From: Podospora comata
Lineage: Eukaryota > Ascomycota > Sordariomycetes > Sordariales > Podosporaceae
NCBI GenBank assembly: GCA_017354895.1
Contig: CP071493.1
Location: 5,580,001 to 5,644,000, forward strand
Reading direction: 5' to 3'
DNA length: 64,000 bases
Both the position numbers and the translations under genes were made by a program. The notes under the pieces are model-generated. The model worked only from the letters and a program-made list of their open reading frames with translations. It ran no database searches and was not told the origin of the DNA. Shown in pieces: positions 43,002 through 55,837 of this stretch (position 1 is the stretch's first letter; every line of letters starts with the position of its first letter).

Positions 43002-45529
43002 TCAATCACCTCGGTTGCCAACGCCTCGAGGTGTTGAGTATGGTGGCCTAATCCGAGCGTGGCGCTCTACCTGCACGGCCATGACAGGGGGGAGCCGACT
43101 TGTGGATCTGTTGATGCGGCTGGCAGATATTGGAGCCAGCACTCGCGAAGTAGCCGGAGTGACGGTAGAATGTCGAGAAGATGATGGGGTCAGCACCGTG
43201 GGATTGCCCATTTTGCCGCTAGGCACAGGCGTGGGAGGATGCGACCTTGTTGAGCCAGGTGTTGGCTTCGCCCCATATGTGTCTTTCAACGCTCCTCTAG
43301 CTTGTGCACCCCTCTGATCTGCCTCGGCCTTCATTTTCTTGAGGTTCTCATTGATCAACTGGTGTGATCTTTGTCTTGCTTGATGGTCATTCCCAGTGAC
43401 CATCATCGCCGGCCCTGTCATCGCATTTTTGAGTTTCCCTCGCCTTCTGTCTTTCTTCAGCCTCCTTGGCAGCATGCTTTCCCTAATTGCAGCACGCTTT
43501 GCCTCGATTTCCTCGAGCGCTTTCTCGACCTCCCTCTTGGGCGGCAAGGAGCGCCGTTTTGTGCTTCATCTCTGCTGCAACAAATATCGGCGCAACCGAG
43601 TTGGTTTTCTTGTTGGTTTTCTGGTTGCTCTCTGATTCCTTTCCTCGTTCCTTTCCATCGTCTTCCTGTACCGTACCTCCATGAGCACTTTTTCGACCAT
43701 CTCATGCTCCTTGGACTCGTGCATTGCTAGCAAAGCCTACGCACCTTCGACCTTGTTCTTAACCCCAAGTCGAAGGTTCGCCCTTTGAGCGGCAGCATCG
43801 ACCCAAACCCGGCGAGTCGCTTCATTGGTTCTGGTCCAAGTCGGTCGAGTTGTTTCTCCAAGGCTGTACAGGTGTATGTTCAAAAGTTGGACCAAGTAAT
43901 CATAGCCTCTCCGATCTCTATCGTTTATTGTATGAGGATCGCAGGTGGGTGTATTGCCAGTGGTTGCCTGTGTTGTGCCCTGCTGTTGACACTCAACCAT
44001 GGCACTGGGTGCTTGTGAAGGCACGCCAGGCTTGGGCACTTGCTAGGGAGGCTGGGGTGGGTTACTGGTCGAGACGCCCATGTTGCCGGCTGTTCGGTGT
44101 TGGGTTTCTTCTTCAGATCAGGCACCCCAAATATATGGAAGCTTCCTCGGTTATCGGGTGGGTTTTGATACAGCTGGTCGCCAACGCTATAACGTTTATG
44201 GGCAATGGGATACAAGACTGGAGGGGTTGCATGAAGTGGCGCAGTTGTCAGTCCTGGTACTGGGAACCTGCCCGGGGGCGTTGGGTGATGTGCTGCTGCT
44301 GCTGGTGTTGGCGTGGACACCGGGTACATTCCTGAAGGTGGCGGATACAGCGATGACGATGTCAACATCGGGGTTGGATAACGGCTTGCTGCCGTTGCCA
44401 TTGGCTGTGGAGTCATTGTTCGTACTGGTGCTGGCAGCATTGCTGGTGCCGCTGGCGGTGGGTATGGTATCGGCGCTGACAGCACTGCATGACCCAATGT
44501 CTGCACCGAAGCCCGGCCTAAAAGCAAATTAACCCGAGCAACCGGCAAACCCCCCATCAGCTCCTCAACAGGCACGGGCATGGCATTCTCGGGGCGAGGC
44601 GGTTTACCCCAATCCAACAGTTGAACAGCGTAGGCACCCAGTATAGCCCTGATTTCAGATGGTATCAGCTTGTCAACATACTGTGGGGCCCTCGCTGCCT
44701 CCATCAAAAAATCAGCAGCGCTGTCACGGGCGACCAGTACAATTGCGGCCTCCAAAGTCGCATCCTGCCCCTTGAGGGAAGGGAGGTCTGGTTGAAGCCG
44801 ATTTCGATCATCGACAGGAATGTCGACAAGAAGCTCTTTCCATTCTCCACTAGACGGCAGATAAGGTAGCTCGTAGGCATGTTGGCGACTGGGGAGTCTT
44901 CCCTCTCCATTACAGCAAAGAAAATTTCCTAGGGTATCTCCTGCTGAAGCTTGATCAATGCATCGGCGATCACCTTATCCCGGCCTTCCAGCCGCTCGGG
45001 TACGTTTTTCACGAGATATGTGTTGTCGAGGCGATAAAACAGGTGGTTCGTAGGTCTGTGAGCTTTCGGCTGGTCGAGCCCATTGCATCAGGGCAAGGCG
45101 GAGGTAGACAGTGTCGTCAGTCTTTCCTCGAATTTCTTCGAATTCTGAGCGAAGCCCAGCTTTGAGGTCGTCGAAAGCATCCTGTTGGAGCAGATCAAGA
45201 AACGAGACGCGTTCTTTCCCGTCGCGCGCGTCGATATCGGAGTCGTCATCGCTGATGATTGAGATTGGCGAGTATTTTCTGGTCTTTGTCGGTCGCAATG
45301 GGGTCTTGCTGGCGTGAGCGGTGCAGCGCATACCTTTTTCTTTGGTGGTAGCATTATAACGAGGCGGCATTGGACGCGACTCGAGCTCCAAAAACCTGCC
45401 ACTCGACGCGTTAATTGGAATGGGATGCGCCTTGCATGAGTGGGGCGACAAACGTTTTCGGGCCCGTGGGTTAGGGTTGACCAGGGGAGCATCTGGCTCA
45501 TCACCCACACTGAGCAAAGACTGAGGCAA
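43002..45529 (-). pseudogene. Multiply broken gene of unknown function
   Basis: A long coding relic, readable in pieces. The N-terminal basic and low-complexity part (MPQSLLSVGDEPDAPL, SPISIISDDDSD) leads into SFLDLLQQDAFDDLKAGLRS, then VIADALIKLQQEIP, then LEAAIVLVARDSAADFLMEA and a Pro-rich region with PYPPP repeats. It ends in a charged coiled coil (REVEKALEEIEAKRAAIRE). Frame changes occur near 45040, 44880 and 44060. Stops interrupt the frame at 44929-44931, 44043-44045, 43737-43739 (all TAG) and 43566-43568 (TGA). Each is one C-to-T step from CAG or CGA, and translation resumes sensibly in the same frame after three of them. No domain is recognised, so the original function is unknown. 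Confidence 0.6.
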
Positions 45530-45630
45530 GCAGGTCTACAACATCGCTGCTCGGTCCTGCGGTCTGATGTTGTCGAAAAATGAGGATCTCTTATCTTTCT
45601 TGATTGGGGGGTTACCTCCCTAACATGGAA

Positions 45631-47213
<1,583 letters not shown>

Positions 47214-47924
47214 TTTACGGTGACAGGTGAGACCCATGCGCAAGTACTACTCTGGCAATTTGAGGGCCGTTGGGACCTTTATGCGCTGAGTTGGAAATTC
47301 TGGGCCAAACAACTCGTACGACGTTGAATCATGTGGTTGCAATCCCGTGGGGGAACTCCCACACTGATTTGTTCAAAATGGCTGCATGGCTCTTGATGTG
47401 ATTTTACTATTTGCAGAGAAAATATGCTTCTATGCCAATATTTCTCAGCGCTAATGCTGCACAACACATCTGTTGAAGATTTGGGCAGCACTTGCATGCA
47501 TAACACATACTTACTTTTGCCGTTAGTAATATACGGAAAAAGGCGGGTGCTGGTTTGGGGTGCGGCCACAGGCCTGAGGGTATGAGTGAGGAAGTGGGGA
47601 TTCGGGGAGGTCAGGGGTCATGTATATGAGCGGTCTGCTTCTGACATTCTACTTTAGACAGGACATCGACTTTTATTTCTTCATATTTTGTGCCTTGCAC
47701 GCGTGCAGGTAATTCTGGCCCTCTGATCAGGCCAATCCGGTGCTTATTATGTGGCCTGCGAACCCATAGTGTCTATTCTTTGTCCTGCGTGAAGTGCGGC
47801 CTGCGAGCGAGCCACTGTCACGCAGGTGAGGTCATTCAGGGACCTGTTGATGGTATATTTGTGGTGTTGTGGTTGTTTTTGTGTGTTTTCTCATCATTTC
47901 AGTATTTAGAGTTTAAAAACCAAT
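47214..47924. other. Intergenic, with 12-bp palindrome at 47695-47706
   Basis: Upstream of the monooxygenase. A perfect palindrome TGCACGCGTGCA spans 47695-47706. No gene is supported; a 79-codon plus-strand frame at 47690 looks like chance. Confidence 0.4.
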
Positions 47925-48260
47925 TTTAATTTAGTTCATTATTTCTAATAGAGTTTGAAGTAAAAAAAAAAAAAGCAAAGATATTTAAAAGTATGCAAGA
48001 GTCTTAAAGCTACATATTTTTTTTCTCGGTAACCTGTACCCTATAGCTTTAGGCTATTGCTAGGGTATTACTAAGGTCCCTAATATATTTAGTTAACCAA
48101 TACTATTCCTTTGATAGCCGCGTGGTGGTTGATTGCCTGCGTTACTTTTTAACCACTGGCTCTCGAGGTGTAAGTAGATAATAGTAAGGCCGTAGTATGA
48201 CCAATTAGTCCGTTAACATATAACAGGATTAAAATTCCAAATCGTGGATTCAAAATATGG
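47925..48260. repeat. AT-rich block, possible RIP-degraded element relic
   Basis: A/T-dominated sequence with a run of 13 A near 47962 and TTTTTTTT near 48020. Short tandem-like CTATAGCTTTAGGCTATTGC elements follow. It contrasts with both flanking genes. No terminal repeats or coding remains are identifiable. Confidence 0.4.
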
Positions 48261-48421
48261 ATCCGGAGTCACGGAATGTTACCCTGGCAGAAGGAGATCC
48301 TGTCTGAAGTGCTCAAGGAGAACGCGCTGGCAACGATCACTGCAGTTGTTGCTTCCCTACGCAGATTGCTGGCGATAAGGAACATTCGTCCTATCCACAC
48401 TGCAGCTCAGATTCCGGCACC

Positions 48422-49894
48422 TCACTCCCCCGCAACTGGGGTCTTCACCATCAAATACAGAAGAGAATGCACAACCTCAGCAGCCGCCACGCCCGTTGTC
48501 TCACCAGCACCATCATAAGCCGGCGCAACTTCCACGACATCAGCACCCACAACTTTGAGCCCAACCAGTCCGTCAAGGATAGTCAATAGCTCCCTCGACG
48601 TCCAACCACCCGGCTCAGCAGTTCCCGTTGCTGCATCATTCATTAATCACACAATCACCCGGTTTTGTTCAACATGACAACTTACCAGGAGCATAAGCAG
48701 GATCCAGAACATCAATGTCAACACTGATATAGATTTTCGCGTCTCCAACCCTGGATTTCAGCCTCTCGATAATCCCGCTGATACCAAAACGGTCAAGATC
48801 CCTGGAGGTAACAAAATCAAACCCGCAACGGCGATCATTCTTCATGTCTTTGACTGGATGGGCAAGAGGTGCCCGGATGCCTGCGTGAATGCTGGAGTTT
48901 GTAATGAGCCCCTGTATTTTCCGTCAGCTGAGTTTAAAACGTGGTTGTTTTCATGAGACTTACCTCCTCGTGGGCAATGTGAAGGAAGGTTCCGTGGTTT
49001 ACCGCTCTGGAACTTTTGTCAGCAGATGGGTTTGTTGAAAGAAGGAGAGAAGTGGTCATACCCATAGTCAGAAACATCACCACCCAACACCTTGGGGTTC
49101 CAAGTATCTTAATCATGTACAATATCAGCCTTTGACCCAAAACCATTGCAAGGTAACTGGCCGAAACCCACCGATATGAGCATCGAAATGAATAACAGAG
49201 AGTTTCCCCCATTTCTTGTACGCTGCCCTCAACGCAGACAGCGTGGTGGTATGATCGCCTCCCAAGTTGATAATCCTCGGGACAGGGGACAGGTCCCTAG
49301 AAACAGGAGAGCGGGCATTGATGATGTCGTGGCCGGTTTCCAGCTGTTTGAGCGCGACGGTGTTGTCCAGTCTGGTCATTGGGACGTCTCCGCAGTCGAC
49401 GATTTTGACGTTGCTTTTGAAGACGTTTTCCCCTGGATTTTGTCAGTTGATTGTGCGTCAAGGGTTTGTTGGTGCTGGTGGCTGGGCTCACCGGTGTATA
49501 AACTCCATGCTGCATCTGCGTAAATGCGCGAGGAGCCAGATCTGATTGCTCTGGGGCCGAAGCGGGCTCCTGGTCGGCCTGTTGTTGCCTGTGGGAGATG
49601 GTTAGTTGATGGTGAGTTTTCAGCGGATGGGGCAGCCCTTACAGTGTCAAATGGTGCACCGAGGACAGCGATGTCATATTTGAGGCTATCACGCTTTGAG
49701 AGACAGGGCAGATATGGAATGTTGGCATAAGTTGTTAAGCCCCATGGTGTGTCTTCGTTGTCGAACGTGGGTGCGGTAGATAGGGGGGTTTGGGCGAAGT
49801 ATCGAAAGTCATTCTGGGCTTCCAAGCTGTGAGCAACATTGACCAGGGCCAAGCCAATGGCAAGCCACACCAGGGAATGGACAGTGTCTTGCAT
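48422..49894 (-). CDS. Ureohydrolase (arginase/agmatinase family) with signal peptide
   Basis: Seven exons (49894-49643, 49588-49492, 49432-49172, 49107-49062, 49006-48964, 48911-48686, 48630-48422) encode 377 residues. The manganese-binding motifs are complete: GGDHT, then HFDAHIDTW rebuilt across intron 3, and SVDIDVLDPAYAPATGTAEP across intron 6. Early family blocks LGAPFDT and TGRPGARFGPRAIR join across intron 1. The enzyme hydrolyses a guanidino group to urea; agmatinase or guanidinobutyrase activity is more likely than true arginase, judging by GRPGARFGPRAIR. The N-terminus (HSLVWLAIGLALVNVAHS) is a clear signal peptide, unusual for this usually cytosolic or mitochondrial family. Intron 1 is 54 nt without stops, so the unspliced frame misleads. 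Confidence 0.9.
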
Positions 49895-50769
49895 ATTCAG
49901 ATTCAATAGAGTTGTTTCAACCTTTCAGTTTGTGATGTGACACAAAGGGCTTGGAGCGGGGATGATGGGGTGTAAGCGAATGGCTACGGGAATGTTCTTG
50001 GGGATGACTCTTGAGTGGAGATTGTACGTAAACAAAGCGCTAATCCGACAACTACCTACCTGGATTGAGGGACCAGGTACGGAGTAGATTTCTGTCGTTT
50101 ATATATTCTTCCCCATCAAATGCATTGAGTAAAATATGGAAAATATAAAGACATACTTGAAGAGCACTAATCAAGGTTGTTTTGTTGGACACCAACATAC
50201 CTCATGATTCACGTCATGGTGGCCGGTACAACCCTAACCCTATCAGATCCATGCTGTGGAGATAAACCCACCTTACATGGTGCCTTCAGACTGCACCATT
50301 TCCAACCACCAGTCCTACACGATGCAAAACAACCCGCCAAGCCTCCAACCGATGGGTCAAGAAGCCTTTTGGCAGCTGAGATCCAAAACAAGTTACAACT
50401 CCATGCACCGAGGCATTTTTTACAGCCGATGCCCCGTACTGCGGAAGTTAACGCGCGCTAGAACGAGTAACTGGAAGCCTGGAGCGCTCTAGGCCAGGGT
50501 TTGTACATCTCGACATCAGTATTGGCCCACAAAAATCGCTTCGACGATGAGCTGAACAATCGGACTAACCGATCTTGGTAGTTCAGCTCCATTCATGATG
50601 CATTGTTCGCTGGTTCCCTCTCGATATGTTGCATCAACGTCACTTCTGCAAACCCCCACACATAGACAATGAGACGAGATAAATCTCTTCCTAGGGGCCA
50701 GTCCCTCTTCCAGCTCACTCATCCTTCCGTCTCCTTCATCCCAATCTGTTGAGCATATCCCTCTGCATC
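49895..50769. other. Divergent intergenic region
   Basis: Promoters of the ureohydrolase and the glycine-rich protein. No supported gene. Confidence 0.4.
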
Positions 50770-51907
50770 ATGGGCTTCTTTGGCTCAATCGCCAACGCCT
50801 TCTCCCGCGATGGCATCGCCACCCGCATCCTCGAAAAGGTGCCCCTCGTCGGCTACGGCGTCGCTGGAGTTCAAGCCCTAGCCGGCAACACAGAACATGC
50901 CAAACGAGCCCTTGCCACCAGCACCAACAGTCTAATCACCACGGCCGGTGCCGTCGGTGGTATGGTTGTCGGTGGACCAGCTGGTGCCATCGCAGGTGGT
51001 GCAGCAGCGTCCACCATCGGCTTGGGCACTGAGTACGCCATCAGTACCACCATCAACGACAAGGACGTCAAGGGCGATGTTGGGGAGATTACCGTGCAGA
51101 GAGTTGTGACCGACATGGCCATCGGTGGTGTTTCTGGCTTGATTGGCGGCGGAGCTGGTGCCACTGCTGCAGGCAAGGCAGCAGGTAAAGCCGCGATTGA
51201 GGCCACGGCGTCGACGTTGACCAAGACTGGCTTTGAGAGTGCTGCCAAGGTCATCATCACCAATGTTGGAAAGAGTGCGGCAGGAGCTGTCACAACCGGT
51301 AGTTTGGCATCGCTTGTTCAGGGTGCTAGCAAGTAAGTTTGTGTCTCTTGCGATCTTATTGGTCACACCTCTAACTCATGGGCTTAGAAATGTCTTCAAC
51401 AACACCCCCAACGTCAAGGAACCCGAGCCCAAGCCACCCAAAGTGAGAAAGGTGACGCAGAACCAAGACGCCAGGGCCAAGGATTTGATCCAAAACCTCA
51501 AAGCCTTTGTCCTCCAGTACCCTCTCTACTGGCTCAACGACGCCTACGCGCAAGTCCATCTCTACTGGGATCCCGTTGTCATTGCCGGCTTGCCTTGGGA
51601 CCCGGCGAATCAAGCTGTGCAGGGACAGTATCAGGCCTTTCAGCAGAAGAAGACGGGAAACCCAGCGTTGAACGAGAAGCCGTTACGTCAAAAGATCTAT
51701 GAGGAGCTCAAGCAGATTGTTGATGACCACAACAATGGAGTACAGCTTGGGGCGAACAAGCAGAAGATTATGGACATGATTATCAACAAGGAGCCTGGGG
51801 GATTTAGTGCAGTTCGGGGTGAGATTGAGTCGGAGATGAATTTGAGGGATATGAGGCTGCAGAGCTTCAGCGAGCTGATGATTTTGGAGGTTGAGTTTAT
51901 GGATTGA
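50770..51907 (+). CDS. Gly/Ala-rich protein of unknown function
   Basis: Exons 50770-51332 and 51388-51907 flank a 55 nt intron (GTAAGT...CTTAG); the protein has 360 residues. The N-terminal half (starting MGFFGSIANAF) has long Gly/Ala-rich amphipathic stretches such as GAVGGMVVGGPAGAIAGGAA and GLIGGGAGATAAGKAAGKAA. These resemble glycine-zipper segments that pack into or across membranes. The C-terminal half is soluble and helical (DLIQNLKAFVLQYPLYWLND, KIYEELKQIVDDHN). No family is recognised. Membrane association or oligomerisation is inferred from the glycine pattern only. Confidence 0.75.
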
Positions 51908-52519
51908 GTGTGGAACGAACGGAGGGATTTGCCTGGCGGGCGAGGTTCAAGGTTTGGGATTGTGTTGGCATATCATAATATGTATGATAGAAGCAAATGG
52001 AAGAAGGCTGTGGTGTGGTGACTTGCTCGGAAGCTGTTGATTATACGTCCTTTAGGTGTCAATGTCCAACTGCAAATAAACAAGAGAACTAGACTTTCTG
52101 GCTTAATAGTGATGACCTTGTAATTCACTTGGCTAGATACCAGAAAGAGGTGCGTTGAAATACTCTGAGGTGGAAGAGGAGTACACCCACTTCAGGTTCG
52201 AAGGACACTCTTGGAGAGGGAATGATGGGGCAGCATATTCATGGTTTTGAGGTGTGTGTCAGGAGATTGATGCAATCACGCGTATTTTAACCAGATGTAA
52301 GTCTTGAAGGAGCTGTCACGGAGTGATGTTTAATGGCCACCTACCTTACACAGATACAAGTCACAGTAGAGTCAGGGCTGGCTGGGGGTTAGCTTTACAG
52401 GTGAATTATGTGGCTTTAAGCTCGTACATGAAATGATTGAAAGCTATCCAAGTGACTGTACCAGCCCCTTTCAACACAAGTCCATCACCACCTCGAACCC
52501 TCTCCATGTCTCTCATCCT
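51908..52519. other. Convergent intergenic region
   Basis: Lies between two 3' ends; no gene was found. Confidence 0.4.
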
Positions 52520-52910
52520 TCATGGAAACTCGTTATCCATCCAGGTCTTGAAGTTGGCGCACATTTCGTCCGTCCAGAGGGGGTGCGCCGGGTCTGGGTT
52601 CTGCTGAGTCCAGGGGGGCATTTGCTTCGGCATAGACTTGTTCTTCACGCGCACATAGATCTTGGTGGCGTTGTCGGCCACGTCATCCTTGTTGCTCAGA
52701 TCGAAGCCACCAGCGTTGAGCATGCAATCCACGTCGCTCGGGAGGAAGTAATCCTTGATGTTGCCTTCCCAGGTAACAGGAGCGGCGGTCGCTGCTGGCT
52801 CAGCTTGGGGCTCGCTGGTAGGTGTCAGCCATGGTGCTTGTTGATGAGACGTGCAGATCAGATCGAACTTACACTGGGGGGTTTGTCTCTGGGTTTGTTT
52901 CTGAGGCCAT
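52520..52910 (-). CDS. Small conserved-looking protein next to the tyrosinase (110 aa)
   Basis: Exons 52910-52873 and 52814-52520 flank a 58 nt intron (GTAAGT...ACCAG). An acidic, Pro/Thr-rich start (MASETNPETNPPVEPQAEP) leads into a compact domain: TWEGNIKDYFLPSDVDCMLN, DLSNKDDVADNATKIYVRV, then KQMPPWTQQNPDPAHPLW and a final NFKTWMDNEFP. The pattern of an early Trp, a helix, MPP, and paired Trp near the end recalls small proteins encoded beside fungal and bacterial polyphenol oxidases. A helper or partner role for the divergent tyrosinase is inference from this pattern and position. No signal peptide, so cytosolic. The gene is intact although the tyrosinase is not. Confidence 0.65.
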
Positions 52911-53851
52911 GATGCTTTGGATGAGGGCTTTTTGGAATGATAGCTGTTGATGGGGATGTGTTCTTTGTCTCGGTGTTTGGAGAGATTCAAGTCTGAGAAA
53001 TCTGAGAAGCTTCCCTGGTAAAATAGTTGTGGCTGTCTGCACTTAAGTCATAAAATGTTGAGATATGTTCATGTTCCGGAGTCAATGCCCCGAGTATTCT
53101 TGCTGGATTAGAGTGAACTGAGGCTGGCTGAGAGAGAATGGTCTGAGAACATCACAGCGTGCAGCGAAGGCCTAGATTCCTCTGGGCCACTGTTGGCCTG
53201 GAAGTTGACGCTAGAAGTTGATGTCGGCACACGATAGTAGAAGACCACAGAGACATGATAGGGCGCTGCATGGCATAGTGGGCCGGGTGAAACGAAAAAG
53301 GCATAGCATCTTGTCTTGTGTCTAGCTGAGTGTCGGGACGGGCCACTCCCGTGACTGGTGAGTTGACAGATTTGGTTTATCACCGGAGTTTGTGGCAATA
53401 GTTACCGGGAGCCGTAAACTGCTTTCGTCAGCGGTAATGCCGCCTCTCTCAGTGGCTGTGGTGAGACAAGCTGAACATGCAGGGCCGCCCAATCAGAGCT
53501 TGACGGGGCATCATACCGACACCAGCAAAGAGCATCTAGACTGCATGTGCTCAATTTTTGTTAATTGAGCCGGATTGAAGCGGGCTTTCTCATCATTGTG
53601 ATGGCGACATGAATCTACAGGAACCAATAAAAGTAGGTACCTAAGTACCTATGGTATCCAAAGACAGAGTCTTTAGAAGGTGGGTATCAAGACTTTGAAG
53701 ACACGGGAACTCTTGTTCTCCTCAGGGTACAAAGTGAAGATCCTAGAGCTTTCCTTTGGGAGATAAGAGCAGCATCTCCCTCGGTTGACTGCTTTGCTTT
53801 TGTCTGTCCTCCATGATCCCTCCACGAGCCTTTCGAAACTCGCCACTCATC
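52911..53851. other. Divergent intergenic region between the small protein and the tyrosinase relic
   Basis: About 0.94 kb. ACTATTTTACC near 53020 (minus strand) is TATA-like for the small gene. AGTAGGTACCTAAGTACCTATGG near 53632 contains repeated TACCTA. No gene was found. Confidence 0.4.
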
Positions 53852-55837
53852 ATGTCAACCTACGCTATCACTGGTATCCTGCCTAAAGGCCTCTAGGAAG
53901 AAGACAAGAAAAATGTTGTCCGTCAAGTTCCCCTGTGCATGGAGCTGGATGACTGGTGAAACTCGACCGACGTGGTGCACAAGAACCAGTGCGCGTTGTT
54001 CTAACCACTTCTGTCAGATGGTCCACAAGAGAAAATCTCGTTCTTCCAGGTCGCTGGCATTCACGGGCAGCCTTTCGTTCCCTGAGATGAAAATTAGTCC
54101 AAGGTGGCAAACAAGGGGATTGGATATTGCACCCACAACAGTATTCTCTTCACCACTTGGCACAGACCCTACTTGCTGCTCTTTGAGCAAGTCCTCTATG
54201 GGCTCATGGAAAAGGTTGCGGCAATTTTTTCGGAGGCCGAGCAGCCGGCTATGCTTCAGGTGCTGGAATCATGGCGTTTCCATTACTGGGACTGGGCAAT
54301 GAAGAAGACTGACGGACAACGTACTGGTTCACGAAAAATGTCTAGGACGCATGGATCTTCCCAACCTGTCTTGCATGGCCCTTGGCCTTCTTACCATGCT
54401 TCAGATGCCGTCAAAGCTCAAAAGACTGTTCATCCAGGCCAGGATTCACGTATGGCTTTCAACGCCATAGACTTGGTGAGAAAAATATCAATATAGTGGA
54501 GGGCTGGAAGCAGGGGAAGAAGTAAGGCCCCCAACACCATGGATTAACTGTAGATAGTTCGAATATATATCCCCACTTTGCCGAGATATCGGCTGGAAAA
54601 ATCAATTTTGCCTTGGCTCGGTGAGACGGTGAGACCGAGCCGAGTTGATGCCGTCAATTCAGGGAGACAAGCCGAGCCAGACCCCCGGCTGGGTCCATCT
54701 CATCTCACTGCTCACCCTGGTGGTGCCGACCCATTACGCCAGTCTCCACTCCATTGGCAAGTTCCCCGGAAGCAAAGAAAAACTTATTATAACGTTATTA
54801 ACTATGGTGATGAGGTATTAGGAAATTTGCCTGCCAGTCCATCTGATGCCTTCTATCGAGTCGTCAATATTCCCCAGTTTGAGGATTTTGCAACCAAGCG
54901 TTTGGAAGGAATGGCGGGCGACAAGGAAGACAATGAGAAGGAGCCTGTCTTTGGCTCTGCCGAGAACTTACACGACTGGATTCATGGAGTGTACGGTAGC
55001 GACGATGTCCGGGCAACCATTGGTGACAAGAACCTCTTTCCTGTGGGTCACATGTTCAATGTTCCTGTCGCTGCTTTTGATCCCATTTTCTGACCACACC
55101 ATTACAATGTGGACCGCATGATGGCCATATGGGAGGTCTTGCATAGCAGCAGCGAGTCCAACTGGTTTAACGGGACGGACACTCGCGACCAAGACTCTGG
55201 TAACTGGATCATTGATCAGAACCACCCAGATTTGCCCACGGACCCTCTCAGGCCCTTCCACAAGGATGAAGTTGGCACCTGTTGGATGTCGAACGACCTC
55301 AGGGAGACAGCGCCACTCGGCTACACCTACCCCCAACTCGAAAAGTGGAAGTATGTGAACAACAAGGAAGAGCGGGATGCTGAAGCCCACAAGGCAGCCC
55401 TCACTGTGTACCTCAAACAGTATCACAACGCAGCCGCCAAAGATGCGTTCAAGGCAGTCAACACCGCCGACCCTGGTGAAGAGGAGAGCAGCAAGCCCAA
55501 CCTTCACCAGCTGGAACTGAGAGGACCCGATCTCACCCCAGACCGTGATCTTATCGGCATCGACGATTACGTCGTCAACGTGGTCTACAACCGCTTTGCC
55601 CTGGGAGGTCGCCCTTACACCATCCATATCTTCGTCGGCAAGGTCCCAGATCAGTTGCCCTACACCTTCGACGCCCCCGAGGGCTCGCTCGTCGGCCAGG
55701 TGTACACCTTTTTGTCGCCAGCCGACCAGCTAGGTACTGAAGCCGAGGTTGGTTGTGGCAATTGCCACAGCCAGGAGGCTGCTCGGGTCATGTCTTCTGG
55801 TACCGTCGTGCTCACCAACGCCCTCATCACGCGCTAG
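53852..55837 (+). pseudogene. Tyrosinase (polyphenol oxidase), nonsense-riddled but frame-preserving
   Basis: Tyrosinases are dicopper enzymes that oxidise phenols towards melanin. The relic starts MSTYAITGILPK, a classic fungal tyrosinase opening. It keeps one reading frame to the stop at 55835. CuA ligands are visible in VAGIHGQPFVP, YCTHNS and TTWHRPYLLLFEQVL. CuB ligands are in ENLHDWIHGVYG and PHHYNVDRMMAIW. Stops occur at 53894, 53957, 54002, 54083, 54095, 54494, 54545, 54551 and 55091. At least those at 54083 (VP-stop-DEN) and 55091 (DPIF-stop-PHH) replace conserved Trp, and 54002 probably replaced Gln. The middle (about 54490-54780) is strongly diverged. No frame change is needed anywhere. 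Confidence 0.82.

Noticed and set aside
53852-55837. Stop codon recoding (TGA read as Trp) in the tyrosinase
   Set aside because: TAG and TAA also occur in the same frame, and other genes in the window use TGA as a normal stop, so recoding would not restore the protein.
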